The notes below the pieces were generated by a model. That model did no database searches and was not told the DNA's origin. It was given only the letters and a program-made list of their open reading frames with translations. The translations under genes were made by a program, and so were the position numbers. From CAZCCV01 sp964497515 (GTDB lineage: Bacteria; Armatimonadota; UBA5829; DTLH01): a stretch of 64,000 nucleotides of DNA. The stretch spans positions 62,001-126,000 of the forward strand of contig CAZCCV010000001.1 of the NCBI GenBank assembly GCA_964497515.1, read 5' to 3'. This document shows positions 24,694 to 32,477 of the stretch, piece after piece; the stretch's first letter is position 1, and every line of letters starts with the position of its first letter.

Positions 24694-25292
24694 AGGTCCA
24701 CCTCCTCCAACCTGTGAGAAAGCAGTTTCTGGAGCTTTTTGCGGGCTCTGCTCAAGCGAACTCTCACACTGATTGCAGAACAGCCCGCGACCTTTGCAGC
24801 CTCCGTGCAACTGAACCCCTGTATATCGCACAGCGTTATAAGTATTTTGTGAGCAAGCGGCAGTTCGCTCAACGCATCGTTAAGGATCTGTCGGAAGGTA
24901 ATCTCCGATTCGATATCTGGTGCAGCAACAGAGAGTGCTGCCGAGTTTTCAGTATCGAGGTCAATATCTGATGCCACGAGTATCCTGTGGCGTGGCGACC
25001 GCATATGATCTTTGCAGAGATTAGCTGCAATTTTGCAGAGCCAAGTAAGAATCTTACAGTCGCCTCTAAACGAAGCAATTCCACGCCACGCTCTGCAGAA
25101 AGTCTCTTGGACGATGTCCTCTGCATCTTCTCTCGAACCGACGGTCTTCAGAACGAAAGCGTAGACAGCGTTCTTGTTCTGCTCAAACAGGATGCCAAAG
25201 GCTTCTTTGTCGCCCTGTCGTGCAGCAGATATGAATTTGTCGTCCGAGAGGATCGTTCCTGACTCGGCCGTAAGCAAGCTGCCGGTAATCAT
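24690..25292 (-). CDS. ECF (extracytoplasmic function) RNA polymerase sigma factor
   Basis: About 200 aa from ATG 25292; a TTG at 25328 is the alternative, and neither has a strong RBS. Region 2 contains ARQGDKEAFGILFEQN and DAEDIVQETFCRAWRGIASF; region 4 contains ALSELPLAHKILITLCDIQG and the helix-turn-helix SCTEAAKVAGCSAISVRVRL. Linked by ATGA overlap to its anti-sigma factor, it leads the operon with the HtrA-like protein. No GGAAC-type ECF autoregulated promoter was clearly recognised upstream. Confidence 0.93.
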   Translation of the reverse strand: MITGSLLTAESGTILSDDKFISAARQGDKEAFGILFEQNKNAVYAFVLKTVGSREDAEDIVQETFCRAWRGIASFRGDCKILTWLCKIAANLCKDHMRSPRHRILVASDIDLDTENSAALSVAAPDIESEITFRQILNDALSELPLAHKILITLCDIQGFSCTEAAKVAGCSAISVRVRLSRARKKLQKLLSHRLEEVDL

Positions 25293-25445
25293 CTCTCTTA
25301 TTATGTTCGACGATTCTACTGCAGGCAAGTGTTAAGGCTGTGAGAGAGAAAATATAGAAAGAATTGCTCGTAAGAGGGGATAAAACATACCCCGAACAGT
25401 TCAGAAGGATGAAACGGCTCGGGATATGTGTTTGGCTTTGCTCTA

Positions 25446-25874
25446 TTAGTTGATTTCAACCAGTTCGATATCGAATGTGAGGTCTTCTCCTGCCAGCGGA
25501 TGATTGGCGTCAAGAATCAGACTCTCTTCAGTAGCTCCTGTAACGGTAACGACCACCGGTCTTCCGCTCTGCTGCATCATCTGCAGTTGATCGCCAACTG
25601 CGGGGTCAAGATCCGGCGGCAGGTGGCATCTTGTAACCTCTACTACCAGATCCTCCTGGTGTGGGCCATAAGCGTCATCTACCGGTATCTTAACTGTCTT
25701 TGTATCTCTTGGAGACATTCCCTTTACAGCTTCGTCGAATCCAGTAATGACCTGGCGTTCTCCAACCGTGAATCCAAGAGGATCCCTGCCACTGGAAGTA
25801 TCGAATACTTTTCCATCATTTAGCCGACCGGTGTAGTGCACTTTCACATTATCACCGGGTTTAGCCTGTGCCAT
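25446..25874 (-). CDS. FKBP-type peptidyl-prolyl isomerase, SlyD-like
   Basis: 142 aa from ATG 25874 (GGGAGGCAACA before it). It accelerates proline isomerisation and acts as a chaperone. The FKBP half-domains are recognisable in GDNVKVHYTGRLNDGKVFDTS and, near the C-terminus, LAGEDLTFDIELVEI; the IF (insert-in-flap) chaperone domain lies between about 65 and 120. The His-rich metal tail of E. coli SlyD is absent. The start overlaps the end of the GNAT gene by 14 bp. Confidence 0.93.
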   Translation of the reverse strand: MAQAKPGDNVKVHYTGRLNDGKVFDTSSGRDPLGFTVGERQVITGFDEAVKGMSPRDTKTVKIPVDDAYGPHQEDLVVEVTRCHLPPDLDPAVGDQLQMMQQSGRPVVVTVTGATEESLILDANHPLAGEDLTFDIELVEIN

Positions 25875-26427
25875 TGTTGCCTCCCTGCATCGCTCTAAAC
25901 TCATCTTCGAGGATGCTCATCATCACAAAATCACTAAACCTGTGGTTATAGTAATACCCGTCTCTTTGAATGCCTTCACGCTTGAAGCCGGTTTTTTCGT
26001 AAAAACGCAGTGCTTTCTCGTTGAAGCCCACGACACCAATGGATACCCTGTGGAAGTTCAGGTATCCAAATGCGTAGTCGAGCAGCAGATTGATTGCTTC
26101 GGTGCCGTAGCCTTTGTCCCACGCATCTCTTTCACCGATTATTATACTGAGATCAGTCGTGCGCCACGTTGGGAACATCCGGAGCAGTCCGCACTCACCA
26201 ATTATCCTGTCGTCCGTCTTGGTGCAAATTACAAACCATACTCGAGATTTATCAGCCTGAACACTACTATACCAGTCTTCGATTCCCTTCTGGTCGATTG
26301 GCATTGATGAGCCGACTAAACCTCGGATTTCCGGATCGTTTATCCACTTCTTTATGTGCTCCAAGTCCTCTGTTTCAACCGGCCTCAGGTAGACCTTATC
26401 ACCCCTGAGAAACCCTTTGTTATCCAT
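25861..26427 (-). CDS. GNAT family N-acetyltransferase (RimJ/RimL-like)
   Basis: 188 aa. The opening FLRGDKVYLRPVETEDLEHI is typical of the RimJ/RimL/SpeG branch. The acetyl-CoA loop is in the ERDAWDKGYGTEAINLLLDYAF region, and NEKALRFYEKTGFKREG closes the fold. Substrate unknown (ribosomal protein N-terminus, polyamine or small molecule). It overlaps both neighbours by a few bases, so it belongs to the uvrA-uvrC run. Confidence 0.92.
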   Translation of the reverse strand: MDNKGFLRGDKVYLRPVETEDLEHIKKWINDPEIRGLVGSSMPIDQKGIEDWYSSVQADKSRVWFVICTKTDDRIIGECGLLRMFPTWRTTDLSIIIGERDAWDKGYGTEAINLLLDYAFGYLNFHRVSIGVVGFNEKALRFYEKTGFKREGIQRDGYYYNHRFSDFVMMSILEDEFRAMQGGNNGTG

Positions 26428-26878
26428 CTGAGCACTTCACTTTCACGACGACTTTTTTAACCCTCACTGGCTGTTCACACGCGACGCCCGGCATATGCGC
26501 GTCTTCCGGAAAAAGAACAACAAACCAACCTGGTCGGACGGTGAGGAAGTCTCTTTCAACTTCATACCACGCAATATCTGCTGCCGCGTCGTAGTCTTCT
26601 GCCAATCGGAGCGTATCAAGAGGAGCCCAACCGATCGATTCAACGCCACTCACTACGTATTGAATGTCAATATATTCCCTATGAGCTTCCCAGCGTTTGT
26701 TCTCTCGGGGCGCTGTATCATAGTCTGCAACAGAAGCGAACAGGTCGTCACCATCGATAGAGTATCTGCCCACATCCAGTCGGTTCAGGTCCGTTGATGC
26801 GAGATATTCCAAACCTCGCAAGATACCTCTGCCAATGCTGCTATGCAGCGCAATATTACTGATTTTGTCTATTATCAT
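26420..26878 (-). CDS. YhcH/YjgK/YiaL family protein
   Basis: 152 aa. A cupin-like metal-binding family associated with sugar metabolism (the EbgC subunit and sialic-acid-related YhcH belong here). Signatures: WEAHREYIDIQYVVSGVE with His and Glu metal ligands and VLFPEDAHMPGVA. Its genomic position after uvrC is not informative; it overlaps the GNAT gene by eight bases. Confidence 0.9.
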   Translation of the reverse strand: MIIDKISNIALHSSIGRGILRGLEYLASTDLNRLDVGRYSIDGDDLFASVADYDTAPRENKRWEAHREYIDIQYVVSGVESIGWAPLDTLRLAEDYDAAADIAWYEVERDFLTVRPGWFVVLFPEDAHMPGVACEQPVRVKKVVVKVKCSDG

Positions 26879-26929
26879 CTGGGGCTACTTCGTCTTTGCG
26901 AGGGGAAACACCTTCATTTTGGCTTGGAG

Positions 26930-28855
26930 TCACTTATCGATCCTAGTCTGATTGCCAGCATCCCTCAGATATGCGTAGACCGCCTCTGCTGCAGGCTTGT
27001 TCATAGTCGGAGCGTCTTCAAGCTCTGGAATTGTGGCTTCTCTGATGCGTTTCAGCGACCCAAAATGCTTAAGCAATGCACTGCGGCGCTTCTTGCCAAT
27101 CCCTGGTACCTCGGCAAGAATCGATCTGGTCATCCGTTTCGATCGGAGCTTTCGGTGGTATTCAACAGCGGATCTATGCGCTTCATCTCGCACTCTTTGA
27201 AGCAGGTGAAGCGCTCTGGATGGGCGGCGAAGCATCCGCGGGAAACTCTCCCCCGGTTTGAATACCTGTTCGTGCTCTTCTGCAAGGCCAATCAGATTAA
27301 TATCTTCGCCGAGTGATTCGGCGACATCAACGGCGACGCCCAACTGTCCTTTTCCACCATCTACCATGAGCAAGTCTGGCAGAGCTGCAAACTTTTCGGA
27401 CTGCCGGAGTGTTCCGCTCAATCGACGTGTCAGCACTTCACGCATCATCGCATAATCGTCTGGTTTCTCGGGAGTGTATTTTATCTTAAACAGACGGTAG
27501 TCCGACTTTTTCGGTCGACCATTTTCGAAGACTACAAGAGAACCAACAGCTTCAGTGCCCATGATATTAGAAATATCGTAACACTCTATTCTTCTGGGAA
27601 GCTGTGGCAGGCCGAGAGCTTCCTGCAACTCCAGAAGCTCTGCCTCAGTGTTCGCCTGGTCTGCCTCTTCTTTGCGCCGGAGTTGCTCTAAAATTGTTTC
27701 AGCGTTCTTCTCAGCCATTTCGACGAGTCGGCGCTTTTCCCCGCGCACTGGGTTTCGGATGGCGACCTTCAGCCCCCGCTTCTGTTTGAGCCAGCTTTCA
27801 ATTATCTGGATTTCGTCTATCTCACATTGCAGCATGATTTCTTTGGGCACATAAGCCGCGACCTGGTAGTACTGCTTCACAAACTCACGAATACTCTCTC
27901 CTAAGTCGTCGCTCGACACTCCTTCGAGCAGAAAGTGTTCTTGCCCTATCATCTTACCGCTACGGATGAAAAGCACCTGAGCTATAGTGTTCCCATCGTC
28001 GGTGACTATGGCTACGATATCCTGGTCGGTCAGAGCACCGGATATCACCTTCTGACGCTCGATTATCCTTTGCACCGCCTGAACTTGGTCACGGAGTCGC
28101 GCAGCCTTTTCAAAGAGCAGTTTTTCGGCCGCCTCTTCCATCTGCGTTTGAAGTTCACGCAGCAGTGTGTCCTGACGGCCATCCAAAAAGAGAATCACAT
28201 CATTAATGATCTTTCGGTACTCTTCTTCGTCGATCGAACCATTGCACGGGCCAACACATTGACCAATATGGTGGTACAGGCACGCGCGGCCTTTTGATTG
28301 AGTGGGATCTTTGTGTCCGCACGGAACTCCGAACACCCTGCGAATCAACCTCAATGTCTCGCGAACCGCATTTGAGTCGGTGTAAGGTCCGAAATAGCGG
28401 TTGGCATCTCGGGGCTCAAAATGGATTTTTCGAAGGAATATCGGCCTGGGGAAACGGTCGTTCAATGTGATTGTTATGTATGGGTAGCTTTTGTCATCTT
28501 TCAGCCGGACATTGTAGTGAGGTCGATATTTCTTTATGAGGTTAGATTCAAGGATCAGCGCTTCGAGTTCTGTATCGGTAACAATCCACTCCAGATCTGC
28601 TATCTCTCTAACCATTCTACGCGTCTTATTCGACGCATCTTTTCCCAGTTTCTGGAAGTATGACCTTACCCTGTTTTTGAGTGCAACTGCCTTGCCCACA
28701 TAGATGACGTCTCCCGAGGCGTTCTTCAAAAGATAAACTCCGGGATTTGTCGGCAGCGCAGACAGCTTGTCTTTGAGCGTCACGTAAAACTTGCTTTCTA
28801 AGACCCACTGTTCAAGTGAATCTGGTGTTTCGAGGTGATTCTTCTCTTCGTCCAT
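26930..28855 (-). CDS. uvrC: Excinuclease ABC subunit C
   Basis: 641 aa from ATG 28855 (GGGGAAGGA directly before; a TTG at 28870 is possible). Makes both incisions in nucleotide excision repair. GIY-YIG nuclease: GVYLL (39-43) and IYVGKA (51-56); Cys cluster CGHKD...CLYHHIGQCVGPC; UVR domain near 200-235; RNase H-like domain starting ECYDISNIMGTEAVGSLVVF; tandem helix-hairpin-helix at the end (LAEVPGIGKKRRSALLKHFG). Downstream of uvrA and an unknown gene on the same strand. Confidence 0.97.
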   Translation of the reverse strand: MDEEKNHLETPDSLEQWVLESKFYVTLKDKLSALPTNPGVYLLKNASGDVIYVGKAVALKNRVRSYFQKLGKDASNKTRRMVREIADLEWIVTDTELEALILESNLIKKYRPHYNVRLKDDKSYPYITITLNDRFPRPIFLRKIHFEPRDANRYFGPYTDSNAVRETLRLIRRVFGVPCGHKDPTQSKGRACLYHHIGQCVGPCNGSIDEEEYRKIINDVILFLDGRQDTLLRELQTQMEEAAEKLLFEKAARLRDQVQAVQRIIERQKVISGALTDQDIVAIVTDDGNTIAQVLFIRSGKMIGQEHFLLEGVSSDDLGESIREFVKQYYQVAAYVPKEIMLQCEIDEIQIIESWLKQKRGLKVAIRNPVRGEKRRLVEMAEKNAETILEQLRRKEEADQANTEAELLELQEALGLPQLPRRIECYDISNIMGTEAVGSLVVFENGRPKKSDYRLFKIKYTPEKPDDYAMMREVLTRRLSGTLRQSEKFAALPDLLMVDGGKGQLGVAVDVAESLGEDINLIGLAEEHEQVFKPGESFPRMLRRPSRALHLLQRVRDEAHRSAVEYHRKLRSKRMTRSILAEVPGIGKKRRSALLKHFGSLKRIREATIPELEDAPTMNKPAAEAVYAYLRDAGNQTRIDK

Positions 28856-28917
28856 TCCTTCCCCGTCCAAGAATGATTAAGAATACCAGTATTGGAATAT
28901 GCTCGATCTGGGTGAGA

Positions 28918-29379
28918 TTAGAGCGTAGCGTCTGTTGCGGGCATGGACTGAGCTTCTTGATACATCCTGACAATACCGTGCGGTTCACCGTGCATGAATC
29001 GATGGAATACCATACTGACCACGTTTAGCGCATACTTGCCATCCACGATAATAAGCAGGGGATCCTGAGTTTCAATCTCTGCTCCGTAAGCCCACACTGC
29101 TTCCATATTTCGCACCATGACTTCTCCGACATATGAACCGATAGAGAGCAGCACCTCAGCCATCTCTTTTGTAAGCCCTATGCCCGTTTCACGCTCTTTG
29201 TCGATCAGCATATCGACGTTAGCCAGGCTCTCTACAGAATAGTCCAGCACAACCCCCAGTCTGGCAGCAGATTTCACCATTAGCTTCGCGCGATACTTGG
29301 CCTGAAGTGGATTCATTGACCAGCGTCGCTGCCGAGGCGGTTTGCTCTTTTTCCCAAATAATCGCGAAAAGAACTTCAT
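28918..29379 (-). CDS. Uncharacterised protein between uvrA and uvrC
   Basis: 153 aa. Its ATG overlaps the uvrA TGA (ATGA), implying coupled translation with uvrA. A basic N-terminus (KKSKPPRQRR) is followed by a compact alpha/beta domain with IDKERETGIGL, the distinctive LLSIGSYVGEVMVRN, and KYALNVVSMVFHRFMHGEPHGI. The SxGxYVGEV pattern occurs in a family of small bacterial proteins of unknown role that I cannot name with confidence. No signal peptide. Position suggests, but does not prove, a link to DNA repair. Confidence 0.82.
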   Translation of the reverse strand: MKFFSRLFGKKSKPPRQRRWSMNPLQAKYRAKLMVKSAARLGVVLDYSVESLANVDMLIDKERETGIGLTKEMAEVLLSIGSYVGEVMVRNMEAVWAYGAEIETQDPLLIIVDGKYALNVVSMVFHRFMHGEPHGIVRMYQEAQSMPATDATL

Positions 29380-32330
29380 CCTTCTGCACCTACACCGGCT
29401 GGCTGCTTCTCGATAGCTTCCGCTTTCTTCTGCGATTTCTTGTTGTTCTTCGCAGGAGGCTCAGTGTAGCGATTGCTCAAAATAGGCTTTAGGTATCGTC
29501 CAGTGTAGGAGCCTTCCACCTTAGCAATATCCTCAGGAGTTCCCATTGCGACTATTTCGCCCCCTTTATCGCCACCTTCGGGGCCAAGGTCGATGATATA
29601 ATCTGCCATTTTGATGACATCCAGGTTGTGTTCAATTACGAGAACTGTGTTTCCTGAATCAACTATTCGACCCAAGACCTCGAGAAGTGCTTTGATATCG
29701 TGGAAGTGCAGCCCTGTGGTCGGCTCATCGAGTATATAGAGCGTCTTTCCGGTGCTCCGCTTGGCGAGTTCAGTGGCGAGTTTCACCCGTTGCGCCTCAC
29801 CCCCCGAAAGCGTGGTCGCCGGCTGACCCAGGCGGATGTAGTCGAGTCCTACATCGTGTATGGTCTGCAGTTTTCGAGTGATCGGCGGTATATGCTTAAA
29901 GAACTCTAGCGCTTGCAGCACCGTCATATCCAGCACATCAGCGATCGATTTGCCCTTGTACTTCACGTCTAGGGTCTCTCTGTTATAACGTTTGCCTTTG
30001 CAGACTTCGCAAGGCACATAGACGTCAGGCAAAAAGTGCATTTCGATCTTTATGATTCCGTCGCCTTTGCATGCCTCACACCTGCCGCCCTTCACGTTAA
30101 AACTGAACCGTCCCGGCTTGTAGCCACGCATCCTCGCTTCCTGTGTTTGTGAAAACAGGTCGCGAATCAAATCGAAAGTTCCCGTATAAGTAGCTGGGTT
30201 CGATCTAGGAGTTCTGCCGATTGGGGACTGATTGATGTCGATCACCTTGTCAATGTTTTCCAGCCCCGATATCTTGTCGTGTTCGCCCCACGAGCGATGA
30301 GTGCCGTGCAGCGCATACATCAATCGAGGATACAGCGTTTCCTGAACCAGAGTGCTCTTGCCTGAGCCTGATACGCCTGTGACGCAAACAAAATTGCCAA
30401 GCGGAATCTTGACATTCACCTTTTTGAGGTTGTGTTCGCGCGCGCCCTTCAACTGCAGATAAGCGCCGTTAGGTTTCCGCCTTTTAGCCGGAACCGGAAT
30501 CGACATTTCACCAGAAAGATACTTGCCCGTAATCGATTTTGGGCTCGCCATAATATCATCAATTGTGCCTTCAGCAACTACTTCGCCACCGTGTTCGCCA
30601 GCGCCCGGCCCGATATCGATTATATGGTCTGCGTAGTGCATAGTCTCTTCATCGTGTTCGACGACGATTATGGTGTTTCCGAGGTCTCGCAATCTGAGCA
30701 GCGTCTGAATCAGTTTGGTGTTATCCCGTTGATGAAGTCCGATAGATGGTTCATCAAGTATGTAGAGAACTCCCATAAGCCCCGAACCAATCTGCGAAGC
30801 GAGCCTGATTCGTTGTGCCTCTCCTCCAGCAAGTGTTGCAGCAGCGCGGTCGAGTGTCAGGTAGTCAAGTCCAACATTCATAAGAAAACCTAAACGTACT
30901 TTGATTTCTTTCACTACCTGATGCGAAATAGTCTCTTCTCTTTGCGACAGTTTAAGAGACTCGAACCATTCAAAGGCAGAGACCACAGACTTCGACGCCA
31001 CCTGGCTGATATTCAGCCCATTGATAGTAACGCCGAGAGTTTCGGGCTTGAGCCTCATGCCTTTGCACGACTCACAGGGAGTAGCAGACATATAGCGCTC
31101 AATTTCCTCCTTAATCATCTCACTTGAGGTTTCTTTGTAACGCCTGTCCAGCCAGTTCATTATGCCATCGAACCAGCTATCGAATTGTCGCACTCTGCCG
31201 TACCTATTGGTGAAGGTTACCGGAATTTGCTTATCTGTTCCGTATAGCAGCGCATCAAACTGCTGCTCGGTCAGGTTCTTGATTGCTGTAGCAGTAGTGA
31301 ACCCGTAGAGTTTTGCCAGCCCGCGGAGTTGTCCCAAGTAGTATTCACTTGTTGTCCGCGCCAGTGGGATTATTGCTCCGTCGTCTATCGATTTGTTTTT
31401 GTCAGGTATCACCAGATCCGGGTCGAGCTTGGTGTGAGTCCCCAATCCGTGGCAGTCAGGACACGCACCGTAAGGGCTGTTAAAGCTGAAATTGCGCGGT
31501 GCAAGCTCTTCGAGGCTGATTCCACACTCGCTACAGGCAAAATTCTCAGAAAAGACCAGTTCTTGTTCCCCTGCAATCTGTTGTGTGTCATTCACCGCAG
31601 GCTCGGCCTTTTCAACAATATTGATTCCAACGTTGCCGCCAGCGAGCTTCAACGCAGTCTCCAAAGAATCTGCAAGCCGCTTTTCCATTTCAGGTTTGAC
31701 TACCAGTCGGTCTACGATTATTTCGATGGTGTGCTGTTTGTAGCGATCCATCTGAATATCGTCGGTGACCTCATACATCCGGCCGTCGACACGAACACGA
31801 ACATACCCTTGCTTGCGGACATCCTCAATGACCTGCCGATACTCGCCTTTTCGCCCCCGAATGACAGGAGCTAGCACCTGGATTTTTGTTCCCGATGGCA
31901 GCACCATTACCTGGTCTACAATCTGTTCTACTGTCTGCTGAGAGATCTCTTTTCCACACTGCGGACAGTGCGGATGGCCAATTCGGGCAAACATCAGCCT
32001 CAGGTAATCGTAAATTTCGGTGACTGTCCCAACTGTGGAGCGTGGATTGCGAGTCGTCGATTTCTGGTCTATAGATACTGCAGGCGACAGCCCCAGAATG
32101 TCATCAACATCGGGCTTATCCATCTGGCCGAGGAACTGTCGAGCGTATGCAGAAAGCGATTCCACATATCTTCTCTGCCCTTCCGCATATATGGTGTCGA
32201 ACGCAAGTGATGATTTCCCCGAGCCGGATAGTCCTGTAATGACCACCATCTTATCTCGAGGGATTTCAATGTCTATGTTCTTCAGATTGTGCTGTCTCGC
32301 GCCTCTGATTATGATCTTATCTTGAGTCAT
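29376..32330 (-). CDS. uvrA: Excinuclease ABC subunit A
   Basis: 984 aa, about 40 longer than usual because of a Lys/Ala/Glu-rich C-terminal tail (KNNKKSQKKAEAIEKQ). DNA damage sensor ATPase. Walker A sites GLSGSGKS (33-40) and GVSGSGKS (second half); signature motifs LAGGEAQRIRLA and LSGGEAQRVKLA; zinc modules CSECG...CPDC and CEAC...CEVC; insertion-domain text typical of class I UvrA. It heads a run uvrA - unknown - uvrC - yhcH-like - GNAT - FKBP. Promoter and a LexA-like box are visible upstream. Confidence 0.98.
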   Translation of the reverse strand: MTQDKIIIRGARQHNLKNIDIEIPRDKMVVITGLSGSGKSSLAFDTIYAEGQRRYVESLSAYARQFLGQMDKPDVDDILGLSPAVSIDQKSTTRNPRSTVGTVTEIYDYLRLMFARIGHPHCPQCGKEISQQTVEQIVDQVMVLPSGTKIQVLAPVIRGRKGEYRQVIEDVRKQGYVRVRVDGRMYEVTDDIQMDRYKQHTIEIIVDRLVVKPEMEKRLADSLETALKLAGGNVGINIVEKAEPAVNDTQQIAGEQELVFSENFACSECGISLEELAPRNFSFNSPYGACPDCHGLGTHTKLDPDLVIPDKNKSIDDGAIIPLARTTSEYYLGQLRGLAKLYGFTTATAIKNLTEQQFDALLYGTDKQIPVTFTNRYGRVRQFDSWFDGIMNWLDRRYKETSSEMIKEEIERYMSATPCESCKGMRLKPETLGVTINGLNISQVASKSVVSAFEWFESLKLSQREETISHQVVKEIKVRLGFLMNVGLDYLTLDRAAATLAGGEAQRIRLASQIGSGLMGVLYILDEPSIGLHQRDNTKLIQTLLRLRDLGNTIIVVEHDEETMHYADHIIDIGPGAGEHGGEVVAEGTIDDIMASPKSITGKYLSGEMSIPVPAKRRKPNGAYLQLKGAREHNLKKVNVKIPLGNFVCVTGVSGSGKSTLVQETLYPRLMYALHGTHRSWGEHDKISGLENIDKVIDINQSPIGRTPRSNPATYTGTFDLIRDLFSQTQEARMRGYKPGRFSFNVKGGRCEACKGDGIIKIEMHFLPDVYVPCEVCKGKRYNRETLDVKYKGKSIADVLDMTVLQALEFFKHIPPITRKLQTIHDVGLDYIRLGQPATTLSGGEAQRVKLATELAKRSTGKTLYILDEPTTGLHFHDIKALLEVLGRIVDSGNTVLVIEHNLDVIKMADYIIDLGPEGGDKGGEIVAMGTPEDIAKVEGSYTGRYLKPILSNRYTEPPAKNNKKSQKKAEAIEKQPAGVGAEG

Positions 32331-32374
32331 ATGAATGTCTTTTGGACCTGACTTTCATCGCAGTGTAACAGCAC

Positions 32375-32403
32375 ATTCTACCATTACGTTTAGCCTCATT
32401 CAA
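32375..32403 (-). promoter_or_regulatory. Sigma-70 promoter of uvrA
   Basis: On the minus strand: TTGAAT (32403-32398), 17-bp spacer, TAGAAT (32380-32375). The start of transcription would be near 32368, about 38 bases before the uvrA start. Confidence 0.65.
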
Positions 32404-32412
32404 GCAAGAAGA

Positions 32413-32426
32413 CGAATAAATGTTCG
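32413..32426. promoter_or_regulatory. Possible LexA/SOS box upstream of uvrA
   Basis: CGAATAAATGTTCG, one mismatch from the palindrome CGAAC-N4-GTTCG used by LexA (DinR) in several phyla. It lies ten bases upstream of the uvrA -35 box. Confidence 0.45.
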
Positions 32427-32477
32427 TACAATAAGCTCTCTCTTGTAGAACAAAAAATGAGGGGTAGCAGGGCAGGT

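Noticed and set aside
24694..24831. 46-residue N-terminal extension of the anti-sigma factor
   Set aside because: It lies within the sigma-factor gene, has no RBS, and the ATG at 24693 has a strong GGAGGAGG with ATGA coupling.
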